The notes: generated by a model from the letters alone, not told the origin. DNA of 64,000 nucleotides from Ignavibacteriales bacterium (GCA_016709155.1 JADJEI010000013.1:992001-1056000); one strand, 5' to 3'; shown: positions 1 through 10,202, counted from the first letter of the stretch. Program-made: numbers and translations.

Positions 1-102
1 AATATAGAAAGAGCAAAAAAAATTCTTGGCTGGGAGCCAAAGATTAGCAGAACAGAAGGGTTGAAAATTACGATAGAGTATTTTTCAAAGAATTTTTCCT
101 GA
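1..102 (+). CDS. C-terminal end of an NAD-dependent sugar epimerase/dehydratase (partial)
   Basis: Only the last 33 codons are in the window. They read as a typical C-terminus of an extended-SDR nucleotide-sugar epimerase or decarboxylase: 'RAKKILGWEPK' followed by a helix ending 'TIEYFSKNFS'. In this family the motif sits in the substrate-binding domain, just before the final helix that ends the protein. The substrate cannot be told from this fragment; UDP-glucuronate decarboxylase or UDP-glucose/GDP-mannose epimerase relatives are all possible. It is co-directional with the polysaccharide genes that follow and is probably the nucleotide-sugar supply end of that locus. Confidence 0.75.
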   Translation, partial: NIERAKKILGWEPKISRTEGLKITIEYFSKNFS

Positions 103-251
103 CGTTATTTGGTGATGAAAAAGCAATTTTCTTCATTAGTTGTAGCGGCAGAATTCAGCGAGCGTCATTATTGTCTTATAAAGGTTCATTCAAAATTTTT
201 CCCCGTTTTAAATGTTTAGCATTAGATGTATCAATAAATAGACTGGAATTT

Positions 252-1789
252 GTGAGTAAAAAATTAACTTCGACAATCGCCGGCGCATTTATATTTATTA
301 CTCTCCTTAATGTATTAGGTCGGGGACTGGGTTTTTCAGAGAAATGTTATTTGCAAAATACTTCGGAATGGGACACAATTTTGACATTTATTTAGTTGGG
401 GCAGTTTTGCCGATGACTATTAACACGAGTATGTTGTATTTTGCACAAAACTATTTTATCCCCTACTACACTTCCTTAAAAGTCTCAAAATACCATTCAC
501 TTGCCGAGTTTATTTATCATACATTTTATTTATTTACAATAGGTTCATTTTCAATATCAATAGTGCTATTTCTCTTCTCTAAATCTATCATTAGTTATTT
601 TATCAACCCTATCGATACTTTTGCATACGAAAGTGCATTAAATATTTTTCAGATATTTCTTATAACAATTCCTCTAAATGCAATTATTTCGGTTTTAATC
701 TCATATCAGCAGGCTGAGTTTAAATTCAAATATCCAGCTATATCTAGACTAATCTTAAATTTAGTCTTGATTCCTATGCTTTATTTTTTTAATGAAGCTT
801 TAGGTATTTATATAATTCCGTTAGCTTTTGTTATAGGGACAGTATTACAGTTTGTCTATCTAATAATTAAGGTCAAGTTAAATTTAAAACCATACATGTT
901 CTTTGTTATCTCGAAAAGGAGTAATCCTGGTCTCGGCTATACGATTATTTATATTCTTTTAATTGAATCAATCAGTCAATTATATTTGCTTGCGGACAGA
1001 TACTTTTTTGACTTTGTAGGTGAGGGTGGTTTGTCTGCATTAAACTATGCCGGAATATTGTATTTGCTACCAATCTCTATTATTTCTATCGCTTTGACAA
1101 CTGTGATCTTCCCAAAACTTACAACCAATATTCAGAGAAAAGAATTTGAAGCGTTGAATAAAAATGTGAGCGATGCAATAAGTGCTAACCTTTTTATTTT
1201 TGTGCCTATTAGTTTCTTCTTCTTTTTTTATGGCAATGATCTAATTAAAATATTGTTTGAGCGAGGAAAATTTAGCGCAGAAAACTCAATGATAACTTTT
1301 GGTGTATTAAAATATTATACAATTAGCTTAGTTTTCAATGCCGCCTATTCTGTCTATAATAAATTGCTCTACGGAGCGCACTTGATGAATGGATTAGTCA
1401 TTATTACAATAAGTGGGGTCATACTAAAGATTATTATGAATTTCACATTTGTTGGCAGATATCAACAGAATGGGCTAGCGCTTTCTACTTCTATTAGCTA
1501 CATTTATTTTTTTCTATCAAGCATTATTCTTATTAAATACAGAATACCGGAAATAAAGCATTTATTGTTCTTTAAAAATTTATTTTTCTATTTAATAACC
1601 GGGCTCATATGTTATTCCATAGTTGAGATATTATTTGATAGTTTTTATACTCTTAGTTATTACAAAGATATTTTTAAAATCATTTTATTTTATACATTAT
1701 TTTTATTTAGTCTTACATTATCTGATCATTATTCGGTCAAGCTTATATCGAGCTTAATCAGAACGATAAAAACTGCAAAAACAATTTAA
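252..1789 (+). CDS. MurJ/MviN-like polysaccharide flippase, one-base frameshift near the 5' end
   Basis: Polytopic membrane protein of the MOP superfamily (MurJ-like branch), expected to flip a lipid-linked saccharide across the inner membrane. The body from about 337 onward has the family's alternating hydrophobic helices and the signature 'LFERGKFSAENS'. The N-terminal helix ('STIAGAFIFITLL...GRGLGF') lies in a different frame. Adding one T to the T-run at 332-336 joins them as 'GLGFFREMLFAKYFG', the classic MurJ first loop. The restored protein is about 512 aa, normal for the family. I chose GTG at 252, just before helix 1; a TTG at 171 is possible but gives an atypical leader. No clear RBS. 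It lies 12 nt before a Wzy-like gene, so it may act as the Wzx-type flippase of this locus rather than in peptidoglycan synthesis. The frameshift is probably a sequence error. Confidence 0.8.
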
Positions 1790-1801
1790 TTAAAGAATTT
1801 A

Positions 1802-3246
1802 ATGATTGAAAAATTTAAAAACTTAATTCTTGCTTCACATTTCAATTCTTTGAATCAAGAATTTAGTATTTTAATTCCCACAATCTTCATGACGCTCATT
1901 ATGGGCGATTTCTCTATTTATGTCTCAATTGTTATAATTTGTCTCTTTCCGGTTTTTGTTTTCGGTGAGAAGTACATCATCTTCTGTATCATTGTAACTT
2001 TATTTACATTAGTCGGCGATTTAGGCGAATCGTTAAGATCCGCTGTACAATTTATAAATTTCACATTACTTTTTATTTTATTCTTGAAACACTATGGATT
2101 AAATTTTAGTCAGTACCCTAAACTTCCTAAATCATTAAATGCCTTCATAATGCTCTACTACTTCTCTATGTTTCTTTCGGTAATATTATCTCCACATTTC
2201 CAAGCTGGGATACAAAAAATTGTTAGACAAACAGAGTTCTTCATCGTGGCATATTTTTTATTTTCTCTAATCAGAAGTGAAGATTTATTAAGAACTATAT
2301 TAAAAGCTTTTATTACCGCAAGCATAATAATTGTTTTTTCCAGTTTCGTAAATTTTTACTCTGAAGGATTTGCTCTTTCAGATTATGGCATGGGCAAAGA
2401 AATTAGAGTAACTGGACTAATGAGCAATATACTTGCAACAAGCACATTCTACGTCATCGCCGCTCCTTTAGTAATAGTATTTTTAATCCAAACTCAAAAC
2501 AAAAGGATAAAAATAATATTATGGTCATGTATAGTATTATTAATTTTGGGAATACTTTTAACCGCATCGCGCTCAGCGGTATTTTCGGTAATTCTTAGTA
2601 CGTCATTTATCTTTTACTATTATCATAGGAAATTAATTATAAGTTTTTTTTCCATTCTTACTTTTATTAGTTTAATAATTTTCTTCACCCCGTCTTTAAA
2701 CCACATAAGTTCCATCGTTTTAAGAACCGAAGCCGGATTAAGTCAAAGGCAGCATTATTGGACTATGGCTTACAACATGATCGAAGATAATTTATTATTT
2801 GGAATAGGTCCGGGATCGTATGGTTATGAAATGTATAATTACTTCCCAGTCATCGTGATAGCTGGATTGGAAAAGTAATCATTAACGTAAATGAAATTAC
2901 TGAGGGAAGTAATAATTCGCATAATTATTTCTTAGTATTCATCTCAGATTTGGGTGTCCTGGGATTTATTTTATCATTAATGTTGCCGATTGTCTTTTTC
3001 AGTGTAACAATTAGGACTTTAAAAATGTATGAAAAAGTTGAAAGAAAAACATTTTATTGTTTGGTTGGTGTTTCTGCAGCAGGCTCAAGTATGTTCGTCA
3101 AGGCGATGATAGATGGATTGGGCATTTTATCCTACGGGTTTATTAGTGCAGATATGCCTTTTTGGTTAATGTTTATGGGAATTATATTTTTTTACTTAAA
3201 AAAGAAAAATGAAAATCACTCTATGGTAATCCAAACTGTACTTTAG
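1802..3246 (+). CDS. O-antigen ligase/polymerase (Wzy/WaaL-like), one-base frameshift
   Basis: Multi-helix inner-membrane protein of the O-antigen ligase/polymerase superfamily, expected to polymerise or ligate polysaccharide on the periplasmic face. Visible features are many hydrophobic segments, the conserved 'LTASRSAVFS' stretch, and a large loop with 'GLSQRQHYWTMAYNMIEDN' followed by 'LFGIGPGSYG', the typical 'P/NPLFGvGpG' core. The first frame ends at 2878. The rest ('SHRDSWIGK...NNSHNYFLVFISDLGVLGF') continues in another frame up to 3246; the 'H-N-x-[FY]-L' motif is a family hallmark. Adding one C to the CCC at 2845-2847 gives 'YFPSHRD' and one 481-aa protein. Downstream of the MurJ-like gene by 12 nt. 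Whether it is polymerase or ligase cannot be decided. Confidence 0.8.
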
Positions 3247-3335
3247 AATAATCATTCTTAAATAACTAATGAATAATTTTGTGTTAAATAAAATAAACTG
3301 ATTAGTATGCTTTTTAATTAACGTTTCTTGTTAAT

Positions 3336-4304
3336 ATGAATCTTCAAAAGTACAAAGACTATTTTAATAAAATATCTATTTTCTTTTCTTTAAATTCTGC
3401 CAACTATTGGAATACTATAACCCCATGCAGTATCAAGGAAAAGCCAGTTGTAGTAGGTAAGTACTATCTAAATTTTATCACTAAGAGTAATTATATCGGA
3501 CAAATGAGTGAAGAGGGTATTCCTCTTTATAAATTAGGAGGCTCAGAACCTTTTTATCATCCTATTGTCATTTGTCAGTACGCGTTAGGTCTTTTTGAAA
3601 AATCGATTTTATGTAACCACTTAGATGTATCCTTGAAGAATAATTTTTTAAATCAAGCTGATTGGCTGGTGAAATATTTTCAGGAAAAGAAAGGCGTGTC
3701 CGGTTGGCATTTGAATTTCGATATAAAAAAGTATGGGATTAAAAAACCATGGATCTCTGCGATGGCACAGGGTGAAGCAATATCAGTACTTGTAAGAGCA
3801 AACCTCCTCACTAATGAGCGATTATATCTCGAAATCGCTGAAAAGGCACTCATACCATTCAATCTAGATGTTCAGGATGGGGGATTTGTAAATAGGTTCG
3901 AAGGATTTCCGATTTATGAGGAATATCCTTCACTGTATAAGACGGTTGGAGTTTTAAATGGTTTCATATTTTCGCTTTTTGGATTGTATGATCTATTGAT
4001 TCATACTAAGAGTGAAAAAGCCAAATTCTTTTTTGCTCAGGGTGTTGAGTCATTGAAAAATATCTTAAAATTTTATGATCTTAAATACTGGTCTCAGTAC
4101 TATTTATTTGACTACCCTAACAAATACCCTGCTTCATTCACTTATCACATTTTAGCAACTGAGCAGTTAATTGCTCTATATTTCTTAACTGGTGAAAATA
4201 TTTTTCTAATTTATTCTGAGAAATGGAAAAAGCAGGGAAAGAGTGTTATTAACAGACTACGTATATTAATTTTTAAAATAATTTATGCCCATACTTTAAG
4301 TTGA
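3336..4304 (+). CDS. D-glucuronyl C5-epimerase family protein
   Basis: A 322-aa protein matching the C-terminal (alpha/alpha toroid) catalytic domain of D-glucuronyl C5-epimerases, which invert C5 of glucuronic acid residues in a polymer to give iduronic acid. Visible landmarks are 'YHPIVICQYALG' near residue 70, 'WISAMAQGEAISVLVRA' around 145-160, 'GGFVNRFEGFPIYEEYP' near 200, and 'VLNGFIFSLFGLYDL' near 210-230, all in the family order. No signal peptide is evident, so action may be cytoplasmic or membrane-associated on a lipid-linked chain. It sits in the polysaccharide locus directly before an amidotransferase-like gene, which suggests the polymer carries uronic acid. Substrate identity is inference. 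Confidence 0.82.
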   Translation: MNLQKYKDYFNKISIFFSLNSANYWNTITPCSIKEKPVVVGKYYLNFITKSNYIGQMSEEGIPLYKLGGSEPFYHPIVICQYALGLFEKSILCNHLDVSLKNNFLNQADWLVKYFQEKKGVSGWHLNFDIKKYGIKKPWISAMAQGEAISVLVRANLLTNERLYLEIAEKALIPFNLDVQDGGFVNRFEGFPIYEEYPSLYKTVGVLNGFIFSLFGLYDLLIHTKSEKAKFFFAQGVESLKNILKFYDLKYWSQYYLFDYPNKYPASFTYHILATEQLIALYFLTGENIFLIYSEKWKKQGKSVINRLRILIFKIIYAHTLS

Positions 4305-4330
4305 TCAGATTCATCAAAATAAAATTATAA

Positions 4331-6163
4331 ATGCCAGGAATAAGTTTAATATATAATCTAAAACAATCAATAGAAGAATTGTTTCCTAATATTAATTTAG
4401 CGATTAGACAATCAATTCATAACAATGATTTTAAAATCATTGATTTATTGAAAACGAAAAACCTGTTTATCGCTGGTACAAAATATGAAAATTACCCTCT
4501 TGATTTTCTTCGCAATGATGAATTCAAAGTTATTTTGGAAGGTAAAATCTATAACAAATCAGTCGGTCAGATTAATAAAGAGATAAATTCTATAATTCGG
4601 AAAATTGGCGATAAAGTAGCTCTTAAAATGTCAGTATTAAAATTTATTTCTGAAACAGATGGTGATTATTTGTTCTTGATTTATGATTCAAAGAAAGAGA
4701 TGCTGTTCCTTTTTAACGATTTGCTTGGTCGACTTCCTTTTTATTTTACTTTATGGAAAAGTAATATTATCATTTCACGTGAGATTAGATTTCTTTCAAA
4801 CATTTTGGAGAATAGGGATTACGATAAAATAGGAATCGCACAGAGCCTTTTGTTTGGTTACCCGCTCGGAGAACGAACTTTTATTGAAAACTTTAATAGG
4901 GTGCCACCTGCTTCACTAATTTTTATAAGTTTGAAATCAGGAGAATGGGAAAATTCTCGGTTGTATAATTTCAATTTTGAAATTAAAGAACATTCCAACC
5001 TGAGTATGCAAAAATGCACAGATGAATTAATCGATCTTTTGACAGAATCTTGTAAAGCACGCTTGTCCCCAAACGCTAAAAATGTTTTATCTTTAAGCGG
5101 AGGACTTGATTCAAGAGCATTAGCAATTATATTAAAGAGTACAATGCTCGATTTTTCCACTGCAACCTATTTGGGTTACAAAGAGTTCGCAGACAAAGAT
5201 GCTGTTGGGGCAGAAGAAATTGCCCGGAGGCTTAATTTAAAATGGGAATTAATAAAAGTGGGAACACCGAAGGGCATTGATGTTAATAAATTAATAAAAT
5301 ATAAAAATGGACTGAATACATTATCCTCAGTCTTTCTATTAACTTTTTATGAACAGTTAGTTCATAAATTTGGAAAAAATATGGTATACATCACCGGCGA
5401 TGGAGGGGATAAAATATTCCCAGATCATCGCCCAGCGCAAAAAATTAGAAGTTTAAAGGAGTTAGCAGAATATCTCATTTCAAATAAATATTTCTTTACT
5501 CCAGCTAAAATCGAGAGACTTTTAGGAATTAAAGAGGCAGATCTAATTGAGGGGATAACCACTCTTTTATATAGTTATCCCGAACAAGGATTAGAGTTTA
5601 AATTTGAGAGATTCACTATCGTGGAAAGAGGAATTAAATGGTTGTTTGAAGGAGAAGACAGAAATAGATTTTTTTTCTGGAGCGTAGCGCCTTACTATGG
5701 TCAGTTTGTTTTCAACTATGCAATGAATGTCCCCGATAATTTGAAATCTGGGCATAAATTATATAATAATTTTTTAGCAAGACTCTCACCTGAATTACTA
5801 AAAGTTAAAAATGCATTATGGAATGTACCCGCTGACTCTTCTGATATACGCTTCCGTACTTTTAATTTTATGAAGGATACCGTTTACCCAAAGCTTCCAG
5901 GTGCGGTTAAAAGAAGACTAAGAATGATGATAACGAAAACTGCGAAGATCGATCTGACAAACCACAAGCAAATGAATGAACTAGTTGAAAAACTTTCCAA
6001 TAATAAAATTATTTCAAACTATTTTTCTGTCAACGAATTGAAAAAAACAAAAGTAATGAACAAGACGGAATTTTATCTCTTATTAACAATACTTTTGGCG
6101 ATTGACGATATTGAACCCTCTGAGAGTATTCTAGATAGTTATTATGAACAAGAATTTATTTAG
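4331..6163 (+). CDS. Asparagine-synthase-like amidotransferase lacking the N-terminal cysteine
   Basis: A 610-aa AsnB-like protein. The N-terminal half has the class-II glutaminase fold pattern ('GDYLFLIYDSKKEMLFLFND', 'GRLPFYF'). The C-terminal half is the ATP-pyrophosphatase synthetase domain with the PP-loop 'SLSGGLDSRA' (SGGLDS at 256-261) and 'YITGDGGDKIFPDH' near 350. The sequence begins Met-Pro-Gly-Ile rather than Met-Cys-Gly-Ile, so the catalytic Cys that hydrolyses glutamine is absent. It may use free ammonia or another nitrogen donor. In surface polysaccharide loci such proteins (for example WbpS of Pseudomonas) are proposed to amidate uronic acids, and the preceding C5-epimerase fits that reading. 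The start is supported because the protein begins right at the N-terminal beta strand; no upstream in-frame Cys start is evident. Confidence 0.85.
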   Translation: MPGISLIYNLKQSIEELFPNINLAIRQSIHNNDFKIIDLLKTKNLFIAGTKYENYPLDFLRNDEFKVILEGKIYNKSVGQINKEINSIIRKIGDKVALKMSVLKFISETDGDYLFLIYDSKKEMLFLFNDLLGRLPFYFTLWKSNIIISREIRFLSNILENRDYDKIGIAQSLLFGYPLGERTFIENFNRVPPASLIFISLKSGEWENSRLYNFNFEIKEHSNLSMQKCTDELIDLLTESCKARLSPNAKNVLSLSGGLDSRALAIILKSTMLDFSTATYLGYKEFADKDAVGAEEIARRLNLKWELIKVGTPKGIDVNKLIKYKNGLNTLSSVFLLTFYEQLVHKFGKNMVYITGDGGDKIFPDHRPAQKIRSLKELAEYLISNKYFFTPAKIERLLGIKEADLIEGITTLLYSYPEQGLEFKFERFTIVERGIKWLFEGEDRNRFFFWSVAPYYGQFVFNYAMNVPDNLKSGHKLYNNFLARLSPELLKVKNALWNVPADSSDIRFRTFNFMKDTVYPKLPGAVKRRLRMMITKTAKIDLTNHKQMNELVEKLSNNKIISNYFSVNELKKTKVMNKTEFYLLLTILLAIDDIEPSESILDSYYEQEFI

Positions 6164-6201
6164 ATAATTCAATTCGTAATCATTCCAAGATTAATTATCC
6201 A

Positions 6202-7371
6202 ATGCAAGCAAAGCACGAAAGAGAGTTTTTCCTTAAATTTGATAAGAGTTTTAATACCTCAACTTTTTTAAAGAGACATAAGTTTATAAACAGTTTTTTA
6301 ATATTAACATTCGATATCGTCTGCATAATTTCACGTAAAATTTTTGCCTCAAAAACTAATTCAAAAAAGGTAATTGGTATTTTATCTTTTCATCGGTTAG
6401 GGGATACTGTATTTACAATTCCTGCAGTGAGGGAAATCTTCAATCATTATAAAGATCATAAGGTTATTATTTTTTCCTATCCAGAGACGAAATCTATTTA
6501 TGAACTCGAATTTCCAGAAGAGAATATTGTTGCACTCGATAAAAATGGATTCAGGTATGGAAGAAGAATTGCTTCAAAAAAAATAAAGAACTTTATTAAA
6601 AAACATTCCCCTGATCAAATATTTGATATTACTGGAACACCAGCATCTGCTTCTATTATTTATAATAGTCGAGCCAATGTTGTAGTTGGAATGAATATCC
6701 GATTCTTTAAAAATCTCTACACAAAATTTGTCCCGATTAGGACAAAACCTCATTTAATGGATAGATATATGGATATCGTAACTCAAGTTATAAGTGTTGA
6801 CCATATATTAAATAAGTATGAATTTGGTATTCAGATTATTCAACCATGTAAAATAATGATTCATCCATTCGCGATTAGAAAGGCTAAGGAATGGAATCTG
6901 AATAAATTCCTTAATCTTGCGTCCGAGTTAATAAAAGAATATGATTTAGAGATGATTTCGCCTGATGGATTTTTAAGTAAAGATGAAATGAATGAAATTA
7001 ATCAATTAAATATCCCGTTGACGATTACAGCGGATATTAGCAGCCTCATTCAAAAAATTCGTGAGGCCTCAGTTTTTATTTCGAACGACTCTGGACCAAC
7101 ATATATTGCAAGTTTATTGCATAAGCCAACTTTTACAATTTACGGACCGACAAATCCAACTTACTCTTTGCCTCATGGAAATGGGCATAGATTTGTTCGA
7201 TATCAGATACAATGCAGCCCTATTGTCGAGCAATATTGCTATACTCACGCTGGAATTAATTGCCTGTCTTACGAATGTATGAATCAACTTTCAGTCGAAA
7301 AGGTTCTTATAGAGGTTCGGTCGTTTCTTGATGAATTAGGGCTACAAAAAACAAAACATCATATTTTATAA
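6202..7371 (+). CDS. Glycosyltransferase family 9 (heptosyltransferase-like)
   Basis: A 389-aa GT-B fold enzyme of the ADP-heptose:LPS heptosyltransferase family. The N-terminal Rossmann half starts with a hydrophobic strand and 'HRLGDTVFTIPAVREI' (the G-D-x-[LV]-x-[TA]-x-P motif). The C-terminal nucleotide-sugar half contains 'ISNDSGPTYIASLLHKPT' and 'IYGPTNP', both characteristic. A Cys-containing tail (residues about 340-365, several C) resembles the C-terminal region seen in related family members. The enzyme would add a heptose or other sugar to a lipid-linked acceptor on the cytoplasmic side. It lies between the amidotransferase and a GT4 in one transcription direction. The sugar transferred is not predictable. 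Confidence 0.85.
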   Translation: MQAKHEREFFLKFDKSFNTSTFLKRHKFINSFLILTFDIVCIISRKIFASKTNSKKVIGILSFHRLGDTVFTIPAVREIFNHYKDHKVIIFSYPETKSIYELEFPEENIVALDKNGFRYGRRIASKKIKNFIKKHSPDQIFDITGTPASASIIYNSRANVVVGMNIRFFKNLYTKFVPIRTKPHLMDRYMDIVTQVISVDHILNKYEFGIQIIQPCKIMIHPFAIRKAKEWNLNKFLNLASELIKEYDLEMISPDGFLSKDEMNEINQLNIPLTITADISSLIQKIREASVFISNDSGPTYIASLLHKPTFTIYGPTNPTYSLPHGNGHRFVRYQIQCSPIVEQYCYTHAGINCLSYECMNQLSVEKVLIEVRSFLDELGLQKTKHHIL

Positions 7372-7405
7372 ATTTATTACACTTAACAACTATTTTGGTC
7401 TTTGT

Positions 7406-8518
7406 ATGAAAGTGTTACTTTTAGCTGATCCTTCATCATCGCATACAATTAAATGGGCGAACACCTTAAACGCAAGCGGAATAGAAATTTTCTTATTGGG
7501 ACTAAAGAAATTTGATAGAACTCAGTTTGCAGATGGGGTACAAATATTTTCGCTCAATACGCCAGAATTTATTGGTTCAAAATTAAATGGAAGTTTTTTA
7601 AAAATTTATTATATCAAAGCACTGCCAAAATTATTCGATATCTTAAACCGAATAAAACCTGATATTTTACATTCGCATTATGTTGCAAGTTATGGATTGA
7701 TCGGAGCATTATCTCATTTTCATCCCATGATTACTTCGGTTTGGGGGATCGATATTCTAAAGTTTCCTAATTATTCATTCCTACATAAAAATTTAGTTAA
7801 ATTTGCTCTAAACAAATCTGACTATATATTTGCAACAAGTGAATATCTAAAAGCACACGCTCAAAAATATAGTAATAAAGCTATCAGTCTTACTCCATTC
7901 GGCGTCAATACAAATATATTTAAACCAGATTTTACATACCAAGATGACGATGAAATAGTAATTGGAACAATAAAAAATCTTGAGAGTAAATATGGGATTG
8001 ATTTTTTGATCAAGGTTTTTGCGGAATTAAAATATAGAATGCCTACCCATAAGTTAAAATTATTAATTGTTGGAGGGGGATCATTACGATACGAATTAGA
8101 GAAACTCGCTGAGGAATTAAGTATTCGAAATTATGTAGAGTTTACAGGTCATATACCGCATAATCAGATATCAGAATATCATAATAAAATAGATATAGCT
8201 TGTTATTTCTCAAATGTCGAAAGTTTTGGCGTATCCGTGCTCGAAAGCTCTGCGTGTGAAAAACCTGTTGTCGTTTCAGATGTTGGAGGCCTACCTGAAG
8301 TTGTTCAGCATAATCGAACCGGTTTCGTTGTGAAAAGTAATGACATTAAAATGTCCGTCGAGTCTATCGAAAAATTAATTCTTGATAAACAACTGAGAAG
8401 TAGTTTTGGGAAGGAAGGTAGGAAGATGGTTAAAAGATTATTTGAAGAAAAAGATTGCGTCAATCGTATGATCAACCTTTATAAAGGAATTTTAAGCGAT
8501 AATAAAAATGTTGATTAA
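7406..8518 (+). CDS. Glycosyltransferase family 4
   Basis: A 370-aa retaining GT-B glycosyltransferase. The N-terminal acceptor domain has 'ILHSHYVASYGLIG' near residue 90. The C-terminal donor domain has 'LLIVGGGSLRYELEKLAEEL' near 220-238, 'EFTGHIPHNQISEYH', and the family EX7E motif (E272 to E280 within 'ESFGVSVLESSACEKP') followed by 'DVGGLPEVV'. It would transfer a sugar from an activated donor during repeat-unit assembly. Its last 11 nt overlap the next gene, consistent with translational coupling. Donor and acceptor cannot be predicted. Confidence 0.9.
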   Translation: MKVLLLADPSSSHTIKWANTLNASGIEIFLLGLKKFDRTQFADGVQIFSLNTPEFIGSKLNGSFLKIYYIKALPKLFDILNRIKPDILHSHYVASYGLIGALSHFHPMITSVWGIDILKFPNYSFLHKNLVKFALNKSDYIFATSEYLKAHAQKYSNKAISLTPFGVNTNIFKPDFTYQDDDEIVIGTIKNLESKYGIDFLIKVFAELKYRMPTHKLKLLIVGGGSLRYELEKLAEELSIRNYVEFTGHIPHNQISEYHNKIDIACYFSNVESFGVSVLESSACEKPVVVSDVGGLPEVVQHNRTGFVVKSNDIKMSVESIEKLILDKQLRSSFGKEGRKMVKRLFEEKDCVNRMINLYKGILSDNKNVD

Positions 8519-9086
8519 GAAAATTCAAAATATTGACCTAGACCGTATTGCATTGATCCACAAATCATCTTTTGATGATTCTCATTTTTCCAATGCCTTC
8601 AGCAACTCAATGATGATTCAATATTTAAAATTATTGATTGAATTAAATCCATATTCGTACGCTATATATTCAGAGGATCAGTCAGAAGTGATAGGGTTCA
8701 TCATTGCTGGAGAGAATACTCAAAAGGCGGTGAATATCTTTATCAAGCATCATTTTATGGAACTTATGAGGGTTCTGATTCTAAACCCGAGATTTATTGT
8801 GGCTAAATTTTATGAAACATTTTTTAAAGTGACCAAGCATATACAAAAGGAAACTCGTGTTAGAGTGTACAAAATATCGATAGCAACTGAATATAAAGGA
8901 AAAGGCTTGGGAGGGAAACTGCTAGATTTTTTAGAGACTAATCTAATCAATGATGAGATATTCGAATTCGGGCTTTCAGTGCATAAGGAGAACAAGTCTG
9001 CAGTTAACTTTTATTTGCAAAAAAAATTCACTTTATCTCATGAAGATAGAAAATCACTATTCTTCGTTAAATCAATAAAAAAATAA
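8508..9086 (+). CDS. GNAT-family N-acetyltransferase
   Basis: A 192-aa protein with the GNAT fold: an N-terminal strand-helix, 'SEVIGFIIAG' (beta-4), and the acetyl-CoA pyrophosphate-binding loop 'KGKGLGGKLLDFLE' (residues about 130-143) followed by 'LSVHKENKSAVNFYLQKKF', a typical motif B. It starts at ATG 8508 inside the end of the GT4 gene. In this locus it probably acylates an amino sugar made by the downstream aminotransferase, but an alternative protein or small-molecule substrate cannot be excluded. Confidence 0.85.
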   Translation: MLIKKIQNIDLDRIALIHKSSFDDSHFSNAFSNSMMIQYLKLLIELNPYSYAIYSEDQSEVIGFIIAGENTQKAVNIFIKHHFMELMRVLILNPRFIVAKFYETFFKVTKHIQKETRVRVYKISIATEYKGKGLGGKLLDFLETNLINDEIFEFGLSVHKENKSAVNFYLQKKFTLSHEDRKSLFFVKSIKK

Positions 9087-9094
9087 AAAAACAT

Positions 9095-10039
9095 TTGAAT
9101 GTTTTGATCTCAGCTATTTGTCCGACATATAACGAAAAGCTTTGCATCGAAATAATTATAAACTTCTTCCTCAAAGCTAAACCTCTTGATAAAGAATTAT
9201 TAATTATTGATGGCGGCTCAACTGATGGTACGGAATCAATAGTGGAAAAGTATGCCTCCACTTACCCTCAAATCAAACTCTTACACAACCCAAATAAGTA
9301 TGTACCGTTTGCATTGAATATTGGAATTAAAAACTGCAGCGGTGATCCTATTATTAGATTAGATGCACACACAACTTATGCCGAGAATTATTTCGAAAAA
9401 ATAATTGAGACATTCCAACAAACTGATGCGGACATTGTAGGTGGTCCTATGAGAGCCGTTGGTAAATCAAGTTTTCAAAGCGCTGTTGCATTTGTTACTT
9501 CAACCAGTTTTGGAATTGGGGATAGTAAAATTCATAACCCGGATTACACCGGTGAATCTGATCATGTCTATCTTGGTGCATGGAAGCGAAGTTTATTTGA
9601 TGAAATAGGTTTTTTCGACGAAAAGTTATTCCGAAATCAGGATGATGAATTTCATTATAGAGCGAAAAGCTTCGGTAAAAAAGTTTACCTCAATTCTGAA
9701 ATCATTTCTTACTATTCGCCGAGAAGCGAATGGAGTAAATTATTTTCTCAGTATTTTCAGTATGGTCTTTTTAAACCTTTGGTGCTCAGAAAAATTAAAT
9801 CTGAAATAAAACTTCGTCATTTAATTCCGTCGTCATTCTTTCTCTATTTAGTGATTATTTTCATTTCGTCAAATTCATTTTATGAGAATATCCCATTATT
9901 TATTTATTTACTTTTAAACTTTTATTTTTCGTTCCGAAATAATTTGTCACTTTTAGAAAAATTTAAATGTCTCATTGTTTACCCTACAATACACTTATCT
10001 TATGGAATAGGTTTCATTATAGGACTTTTTAAAAGATAG
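9095..10039 (+). CDS. Glycosyltransferase family 2 (ExoA-like)
   Basis: A 314-aa GT-A glycosyltransferase. The nucleotide-binding strand 'ICPTYNE' is followed by 'LLIIDGGSTDGTE', a metal-binding acidic motif 'IRLDAHTTY', 'GGPMRAVGKSSFQ', and 'FRNQDDEFHYRAKSFG', the last being typical of the succinoglycan ExoA branch. Two or three hydrophobic stretches near the C-terminus (about 245-312) suggest membrane anchoring. The start used is TTG at 9095, 8 nt after the preceding stop; it is the only start that leaves the first beta strand intact. Probably transfers one of the sugars of the repeat unit. Confidence 0.87.
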   Translation: MNVLISAICPTYNEKLCIEIIINFFLKAKPLDKELLIIDGGSTDGTESIVEKYASTYPQIKLLHNPNKYVPFALNIGIKNCSGDPIIRLDAHTTYAENYFEKIIETFQQTDADIVGGPMRAVGKSSFQSAVAFVTSTSFGIGDSKIHNPDYTGESDHVYLGAWKRSLFDEIGFFDEKLFRNQDDEFHYRAKSFGKKVYLNSEIISYYSPRSEWSKLFSQYFQYGLFKPLVLRKIKSEIKLRHLIPSSFFLYLVIIFISSNSFYENIPLFIYLLLNFYFSFRNNLSLLEKFKCLIVYPTIHLSYGIGFIIGLFKR

Positions 10040-10171
10040 TGTTTAAATAATAAAATCTTTAATTAATCACTTTGTTACAATTAATTAGAGTAGTATTTTC
10101 TCAAGCCATTTATTGATTTACTAATTACTGAATTGATCAAAACTTATTTATAACTGAGAAATTAAAAATCT

Positions 10172-10202
10172 TTTATTTCTTCAAAATATTATCTTAAATT
10201 TG
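10172..10202 (+). promoter_or_regulatory. Putative Bacteroidota-type promoter before the aminotransferase
   Basis: TTTA (10172-10175), a 19-nt spacer, then TAAATTTG (10195-10202), which matches the Bacteroidota -7 consensus TAnnTTTG; the -33 element differs from TTTG by one base. It lies in a 188-nt AT-rich gap and would start transcription about 20 nt before the ATG at 10228. No other clear element is seen in this gap. Confidence 0.4.

Noticed and set aside
171..395. Short + strand open frame as a separate gene before the flippase
   Set aside because: Its 3' half reads 'STIAGAFIFITLL...GRGLGF', the first helix of the MurJ-like protein, so it is the N-terminus of that gene split by a one-base indel.
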